A stretch of DNA of 64,000 bases from Microstegium vimineum (taxonomy: Eukaryota > Streptophyta > Magnoliopsida > Poales > Poaceae), in assembly GCA_022036555.1 (NCBI GenBank), contig CM039139.1:17645724-17709723 (forward strand), read 5' to 3'. The translations under genes and the position numbers were made by a program. Positions 58,807 through 64,000 of this stretch are shown piece by piece. Under the pieces are notes generated by a model. The model saw only the letters and a program-made list of their open reading frames with translations. It searched no databases and was not told the origin of the DNA. How positions within the stretch are numbered: the first letter of the stretch is position 1; each line of letters begins with the position of its first letter.

Positions 58807-60883
58807 ATGGCCGAGGTCGACACTACGCCATTAGACTCCGTGAAGGCAGCAGTGGATCTCTTCGACCGGCCGGGAAGCGATCAGAGCAGGCTTATTAGTC
58901 CGGACGGGAATGTGCGTCACTAGCTGTAATTGCACTCGCTATTTCCATTTCGCTTCGTTCTATTCTACTAACGCTGACATAAATCAATCACACACATGCT
59001 TCTTCTTCGTTCTACTAATGCAGACCGAGGACGATCAGATTGCCACCAAGGAGCTCGCGACCTGCAAGCTGCACCTGGAAGTGAGAGAGACAGAGAAGCA
59101 GCACAAGCAAGGCACGATGCAGATCGAAGCTCTGCAGAAGGCGGTGCAGGAGCTGTCGGGGCAGTACGAGAAGGAGTGCATGGACGCGCACCTCCGCATC
59201 GCGCAGCTGGAGGCGGAGAACATCGGCATCATGAGCCGGCAGTCGGAGACGGACGGCGAGTGCGGGGCCCTGAGGGGCGAGCTGGCCGCCGTGAGGGCGG
59301 ACCTCGACGCCGGCAGGGCGTCGGTCGGCCTCGTGCTGCGAGAGGTGGAGGCCATGGAGACCAGGGCCATCCTGGAGAAGGAGGGCACCAAGGACGCCCT
59401 GGCGCGGATACTGCAGCTCAACGAGACGGTCCTGTCGTCCGCCGTCGCTGCCATCAGGGCCGAGGAGGAGAGGTCCGTCTTCTTTCAGGAGGCCACGCTC
59501 CAGTTCTTCGACTCGGACAGGAATCTGGAGGTGCTCAGGAGGCAGATGGAGATGACGACGGAGGGCATGGAGGCGGAGCTGCTGGCCAAGACGGTGGAAG
59601 TCGAGTACCTAAGGGCGGAGCTCAAGCAGGCCAGGGAGATTTACGTGTCCCCGCCGCAACGAGGTTCTGATGCGACGACGACGGTGGTCACTGCTGCCGG
59701 TTGCAGTTGCAGCAGCTTGGATGGTCATGATCAGGTTCAGGTTCCACCGGGACGTGAAACGGCCGTGGAAGATACTGAAGCGGAGACGGAGTTCACGTTT
59801 CAGCAATCACCTGGATTTTCCTTTGTCTCTGATGAGATCTTCAGAAAGGATTCTCATGCCGTTACTTCTGGTGTTGGTGGCAGCAAGGTGGAAATTGTTG
59901 GTATATCCGAGGATTTAGCTGAGAATGGGAATAAACAAGGAGCAGCAGTGATGGTGGTTGGGGACACGACAGTGGCTGAAGGGAACTCCGATGCTGAGAA
60001 ACCGACAAAATGCCTTGCTGCTAAAACCTCTGGAGAAGATCGCCGAGCCATTCAAGATCGTGGCAAAATGATCGAAGCTGACACTGACAGCAATCAAGAA
60101 TCGGATGGTGCACTTCCAGGCTTCACGACGTGCCAAGGGAATGACGATGTCCTTCTGCAAGATGACGTGGGGACGAAGGCTGACGCCAGCTTTGTCCTCG
60201 AGAGTTCCAGGGACGATTTCCAGAGCGTGCATTCTGATGCCATGGACGTCATCATCGTCGCCGAGGTTGACAACGTCGCGAGCGCATCGAACCAAGAACC
60301 ACGAGCAGAGCCGGCCGCAGCTCCGACGACCTCCACGCCGCGAGAAGGCTGCTCAGATACCTGCGGCGTCGTCGCCACGGAGATCGTCTCCAAAGACGAG
60401 GACGAGTTCTACACGAATGAGGTGGAGCCCGCCGAGCCGGGGAAGGGGATCAAGCAGCAGGACGGGTACGTGCTCGTGTCGAAGGGCGGCGATGCCGGCG
60501 CCGACATCGCGGTCAAGGACAAGCAGCTGGACGAGGCGCGCACAGAGATCAGCGACCTGCGGTTCAGCCTGGAGGAGGCCGTGCGGCGGGCGGAGCTGGC
60601 CGAGGAGGCCAAGACGGCGCTGGAGCGGGAGCTGCGGGAGGAGATCAGGAGGAAGCACACCCCGTCGCGGCGGCGAGCGACCTCGGACTCGGAGGACGGA
60701 TGGCACCCGGCGCGCGAGGGGGCTCGTCCGATTGTGACCGCGGGGCCGCGGCCGACGCCATCTCATGCGTCCGGGACACCGTCCACGGCACCGAGGAGTG
60801 CCAGTGGCCGGCCGGGAGGGGACGACATGCCGACGCCGCGCTGCTTGACGCTCGGAAAAGTGCTGAATATGAAGTACAAGTAA
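58807..60883 (+). CDS. WEB family (DUF827-like) coiled-coil protein, 654 aa, 2 exons
   Basis: Exons 58807-58911 and 59024-60883 (TAA), phase 0. Exon 1 encodes MAEVDTTPLDSVKAAVDLFD, the short motif (ID...SVK.AV.LF) that opens plant WEB/PMI2 proteins. Residues ~36-240 are heptad-rich coiled coil (QLEAENIGIM; LRREMEMTTEGMEAELLAKT-like spacing), typical of DUF827. The middle (250-560) is acidic and low-complexity; a shorter coiled coil (LDEARTEISDLRFSLEEAV) follows, then a basic, Pro/Ser-rich tail. Family members act in light-driven chloroplast movement through actin, but several short WEB-type proteins have no known role, so function here is inferred. The start is the only ATG in frame with exon 1. 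The last codons and the stop lie in a tandem duplication. Confidence 0.75.
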
Positions 60884-60998
60884 AATGCCCTGTTTCAGGT
60901 CTTCTTTGAATGCGGCCACGCTGCTTGACGTTGGGAAAAGCGCTGAACATGAAGTACAAGTAAAATGCCTGTTTCAAGTTTTATTTGAATGTGCATGT
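60839..60998 (+). repeat. 80-bp tandem duplication across the WEB gene stop codon
   Basis: CGCTGCTTGACG...GAAAA..GCTGAA.ATGAAGTACAAGTAAAATGCC occurs from 60839 and again from 60919 with a few differences. The unit includes the final 14 or so codons and the TAA, so a second, untranslated copy of the C-terminus sits in the 3' UTR. Confidence 0.85.
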
Positions 60999-61317
60999 AT
61001 CTATCTCAAACCATATGAATTAAAATAGATAAAGTAGAAGTTAGTTTAAATACACTCTAACTCATATAGTTTAGGAGAGATACATGTACATCCAAATAAG
61101 CCCTTAGGTTTGGCGTCACACAAAGCCTGGACTCGTGTATTGCAGGATTGATATTTTTCTCAGTGTTAGAATTAAAAAGTATGTCACCTTTTCAACAAGT
61201 ATAAGTGCTATTTCAAATGCTACGCACAAAGTAGTACTACGTTCTATGTATAACGGTGCAAATTTTTTTAAAACTAACGGGAGATAATTTATTTCTAATT
61301 TATTTCTCAAACTATAA
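60999..61317. other. 3' flank of the WEB-family gene
   Basis: AT-rich and non-coding. The stretch 61005-61090 ('aatgtgcatgtatctatctcaaaccata', 'tagtttaggagagatacatgtacatccaaa') is an imperfect inverted repeat, a small MITE-like remnant related to sequence near 48640-48740. Confidence 0.5.
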
Positions 61318-61590
61318 GAGCATCTTCAAGAGACTGGCCAAATCGTTTTCTAACGATAAATTTGGCTAATGTTAAAGAAAAAACATCTACAACACTCTGT
61401 AAATGACTCTAAATTTAGTAGTTTTTCATTGCACCTTATTCGCTCTCTACTTTTGGTTAGTCTACCGCATTAGCTATTCATCTTTTTAATGTTACAGAGT
61501 GTATTGGAGTACTATGATATTATCTATTTTAGAGGGTAACAAAATCAGTAAATTTGGCTAGTCATTTTAGCTAATCTCTTGGAGATGCTC
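61318..61590. mobile_element. Tourist-like MITE
   Basis: 273 bp; ends GAGCATCTTCAAGAG and CTCTTGGAGATGCTC are inverted repeats flanked by TAA (61315-61317 and 61591-61593). The inward match includes 'actggccaaat' versus 'atttggctagt'. Confidence 0.8.
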
Positions 61591-61593
61591 TAA

Positions 61594-62395
61594 AGAGCAG
61601 AGCCTGTCTAGAACTAAATAATTGGATATTAATCGAAGTGAGGTGAATGTATTACAGGATAACCAGTCATTATTAATTTAATTTGCTAACTATATAGCCA
61701 TCCAATTAATTAATTCACACTAATCTCACACGCTGAGATACTGTCCAATTTCCCAACCTAGGGTGTTGGTGATGTTCCCTTAACTATATTTATTTAAAAA
61801 AATATGGCTTCTCGAGGGGATTTGGACCTACCTTCTCGTTTCGAGAGCGAGAGAATTATGTTTTTAGTTAAAAGGATGAAACCACCAAAGTCTGTCTTTT
61901 TGGCTTCTTCTTAGACGAAGTCGCTTGTAAAGAAGCATTGATCGTGCAATGCTCGTTATATGTTTTTTAGTTATGGTTTTATTGTTTCTTCTCTGTATTT
62001 TGTTTAACAATCAAATGTGCTCAATTTGTCTTTCCTATACAAGGTATTGCTGAACTTTTCTATGCAACACTATATCTATCGCTTTAATATTTTATTCCGA
62101 GGGAAGCTTTTCCTCTATGTGTGGTGGCATGAGAGAGAAAAAAGCTACCACCTGAAGGTTGAACCGGGTGCCGATGGTGACCAAAAGTTTGATGGCAGGC
62201 ACATACTTAACAAGCACTAGTGACGATTGGACGATTGATGCATTGTAGTTGCAAATTTGTCCTTGGGGGCATATGTCCCTATGTGCATTAACATTGGATG
62301 CATGGGAAAGATAGATATGACAAGAGTTAGGCATGTGCAACTTTCAGAGTTGGAGGCATATTAAGGAGTTCAAAGCTAGACATACCTGCTAGGAG
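61594..62395. other. gene-free, AT-rich spacer
   Basis: No supported gene. A short open stretch at 62020-62220 has no recognised domain. Nothing else identified. Confidence 0.4.
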
Positions 62396-62878
62396 TGTTT
62401 TGTGCACCAACCTCACAGACCGGGAGTTCGTCTGGGTTGGCATCTACATGGGCGCCAAAACCGATGTTTGTGTCTAACAAACACCAGACCCAGGGATGCT
62501 GGTCTACGTCTTTCTTGAGGTAGATGTAGCCACCGTCACCCCAGTTGGTCCCCAAGAGTTCTTTCCAATCCAGTACGCATTACCGTCTTGATCTTGTTCG
62601 TACCCAACTACGGTGAGGTCGTGGTCTGCGAGGCCGAGGTCCATCGTAGATGCCACCCTTGTATTGTTGAATGTTCGAGACACCAAGTGGGTGTGATCAC
62701 ATTTAGGATAGGTAACCGTACTATTAAGAGGGGAAAATAGTATGTGGTTACAACTATCAAGTGCCATTAGGTTAATCATGAATTGCATTGCATCTAAACC
62801 TAATGAACAATCCTCGTAAAACTTGTTAAAATATGCCAACACACGAGCATAAGTCAGTGAAACACTTGGTAGTGGCAC
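62396..62878 (-). pseudogene. papain-like cysteine protease fragment
   Basis: On the minus strand a frame carries DHDLTVVGYEQD and YWIGKNSWG, matching the region around the catalytic His and Asn of peptidase C1. After KNSWG the reading frame shifts by one base (a G run at about 62553-62557): the continuation NWGDGGYIYLKKDV, normal for the family, is in another frame. The His precedes an acidic instead of the usual Ala/Ile context. The N-terminal half with the catalytic Cys is missing. The fragment is dead. Confidence 0.6.
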
Positions 62879-64000
62879 ATGAGATTAAGGGAAGAAAAGA
62901 GAAGTGAATTCAGATCAAGACAGAAGCTCCGGACCAGTTTGCATAGGAGCTCCGGACCATAGGAGGTGGTCCGACGGCCTGCTCCCAGCACTGGCTGCCT
63001 CACTGGGAGGCTCCGGACCAGTGGTCCTGTGGTGCTCCGGACCATTGGCCAAAGGTCCGGTTGCTCGGTCAACTCAGAGCAGAAGTCAAGACAGGCTCCA
63101 GACTAGAAGGTATGGTCCGGTTGCTAGGCTCCGGACAAGTAGTCCGAAGGCCAGGAGTTTACTGTATCGACTTGATTGAAGGTCAGCAAAGGCTCCGGAC
63201 CAGGCGAATTGGTCCGACGGTGACCTCCGGACCAAGAGTCCGGAGCTTGGGTGCTCACTGCATAAATTTGGTGGAAGACCTAACCAAGGCGTCGGACCAA
63301 GGCACCGGACTATGGTAAGTGGTCCGGAGGTCAACAAGTCAGTGCGCCAACGGTCAGATTCAAATTTGGCGAGACACGTGGCGATCAACGGAGGCGTCAG
63401 ACCAAAGCTCCGGACCATGTGCATTGGTCCGGAGGTCGTGCAGAGTAGTCCGACGGTCAGTTTTCAGGCTGAGGAAAAGACATAGTGGCTAGTTCCTTTG
63501 AGGGGGCTATTTAAGGTGTTTGGCTGACCCAAGCTCACTCTCTTGCACACCTGGACTTTGCATACTCATTGTGAGATTTGAGTGAATCAAGTGCACTGCA
63601 TCAAGTGAGTTCATCCTAGTGGCACTTGGGAGTTGATACCGCTGCGGTTTTCTTGTTACTCTTGGTGATTGTCATCACCTAGACGGTTAGAGCATCGGTG
63701 TGGATTCGAGAAGCTTGGTGATTGTGCTTCGTCGATCACAAGTGGTGATTGTAAGGGGTTCTTGTGCCTTCCCCGCGGGAGATCGCAAAGGTAACTCTAG
63801 TGGATTGCTCGTGTCTTTGAGTGCCCTCATCTTGTGTTGGTTGTGCGGCACCCGGTGACGGGTTTGGCGTGTGATGCCGATTAGCTTGTGAACCTCCAAG
63901 TGAGTGAGCCGACACAACGAGGACGTAGCTAGTTGAAAAACTAGTGAACCTCGGGAGAAAAATCAAGTGTCAACCTTGTTTCCCTCTTGTGATTGATTGG
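62879..64000 (+). mobile_element. probable LTR (U3/R/U5) of a retrotransposon, runs off window end
   Basis: After the CCGGAC array there is a TATA-like CTATTTAAGG at about 63508, a likely start region (AAGCTCACTCTCTTGCACACC) and a 450-bp GC-balanced leader without an open gene. This order fits the long LTR of a grass retroelement. No primer site, terminal TG/CA pair or coding region lies within the window, so the boundaries are unknown. Confidence 0.4.
62926..63456. repeat. array of CTCCGGACCA / TGGTCCGxxGG inverted motifs
   Basis: CTCCGGACCA-like words and their complement TGGTCCG-like words alternate about every 20-60 bases, roughly eight pairs between 62926 and 63456 (such as at 62926, 62949, 63010, 63035, 63122, 63189, 63226, 63409). 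Neighbouring pairs could form small stem-loops. Ten or so contain TCCGGA. Confidence 0.8.

Noticed and set aside
58215..58823. 202-codon minus-strand frame upstream of the WEB-family gene
   Set aside because: GC-rich promoter and leader DNA; overlaps the TATA box and 5' UTR of the plus-strand gene.
62926..63456. CRISPR array
   Set aside because: The repeats are short, alternate in orientation, have uneven spacing and sit in plant nuclear DNA next to LTR-like sequence; no cas genes.

Overview
The window is nuclear DNA from a grass (Poaceae). Its genes are split by GT-AG introns, their 5' exons are very GC-rich, and introns and spacers are full of small Stowaway- and Tourist-type MITEs, copia and gypsy LTR elements and a LINE remnant. 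No bacterial, organellar or viral gene set is present. The species cannot be fixed from sequence alone.

Layout. 1-2467: end of a decayed Ty3/gypsy element (minus strand). 4168-12882: eight-exon gene for a nucleotidyltransferase of the PAP/OAS1-like superfamily. 14824-16106 (minus): four-exon gene for a small predicted thylakoid-lumen protein with nested MITEs in an intron. 16461-18232: LINE fragment sitting inside a MITE-like sequence. 18539-19654: intronless nodulin-related-like gene with a large charged Gly/Tyr/Lys repeat tail. 23111-25411 (minus): DUF538 gene. 27045-29658: PPR plus Gln-rich protein resembling GRP23, with two apparent single-base frameshifts. 30421-44751: a partial, non-functional second copy of the nucleotidyltransferase gene, broken up by three copia elements, one of which carries a TIR DNA transposon in its LTR. 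44752-49795: repeats only. 49796-57752: thirteen-exon PRP39 gene (U1 snRNP splicing factor). 58807-60883: two-exon WEB-family (DUF827-like) coiled-coil gene. 61318-64000: MITE, cysteine-protease relic, and an array of CCGGAC-containing inverted motifs inside a probable LTR.

The intact genes are unrelated housekeeping, organelle or RNA-processing genes, each with its own promoter; they do not form a cluster or pathway. The main event in the window is the duplication of the nucleotidyltransferase gene about 25 kb downstream, followed by truncation, a 1.4-kb internal deletion, nonsense mutations and serial retrotransposon insertion. Target-site duplications let the order of events be read. I found no CRISPR, operon, origin or convincing new system. 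The most useful unusual points are the duplicated and nested segment, two copia elements with the same 5'-LTR-to-pol deletion structure, the repeat-expanded nodulin-related protein, and several one-base homopolymer frameshifts in otherwise good genes, which may be consensus errors.
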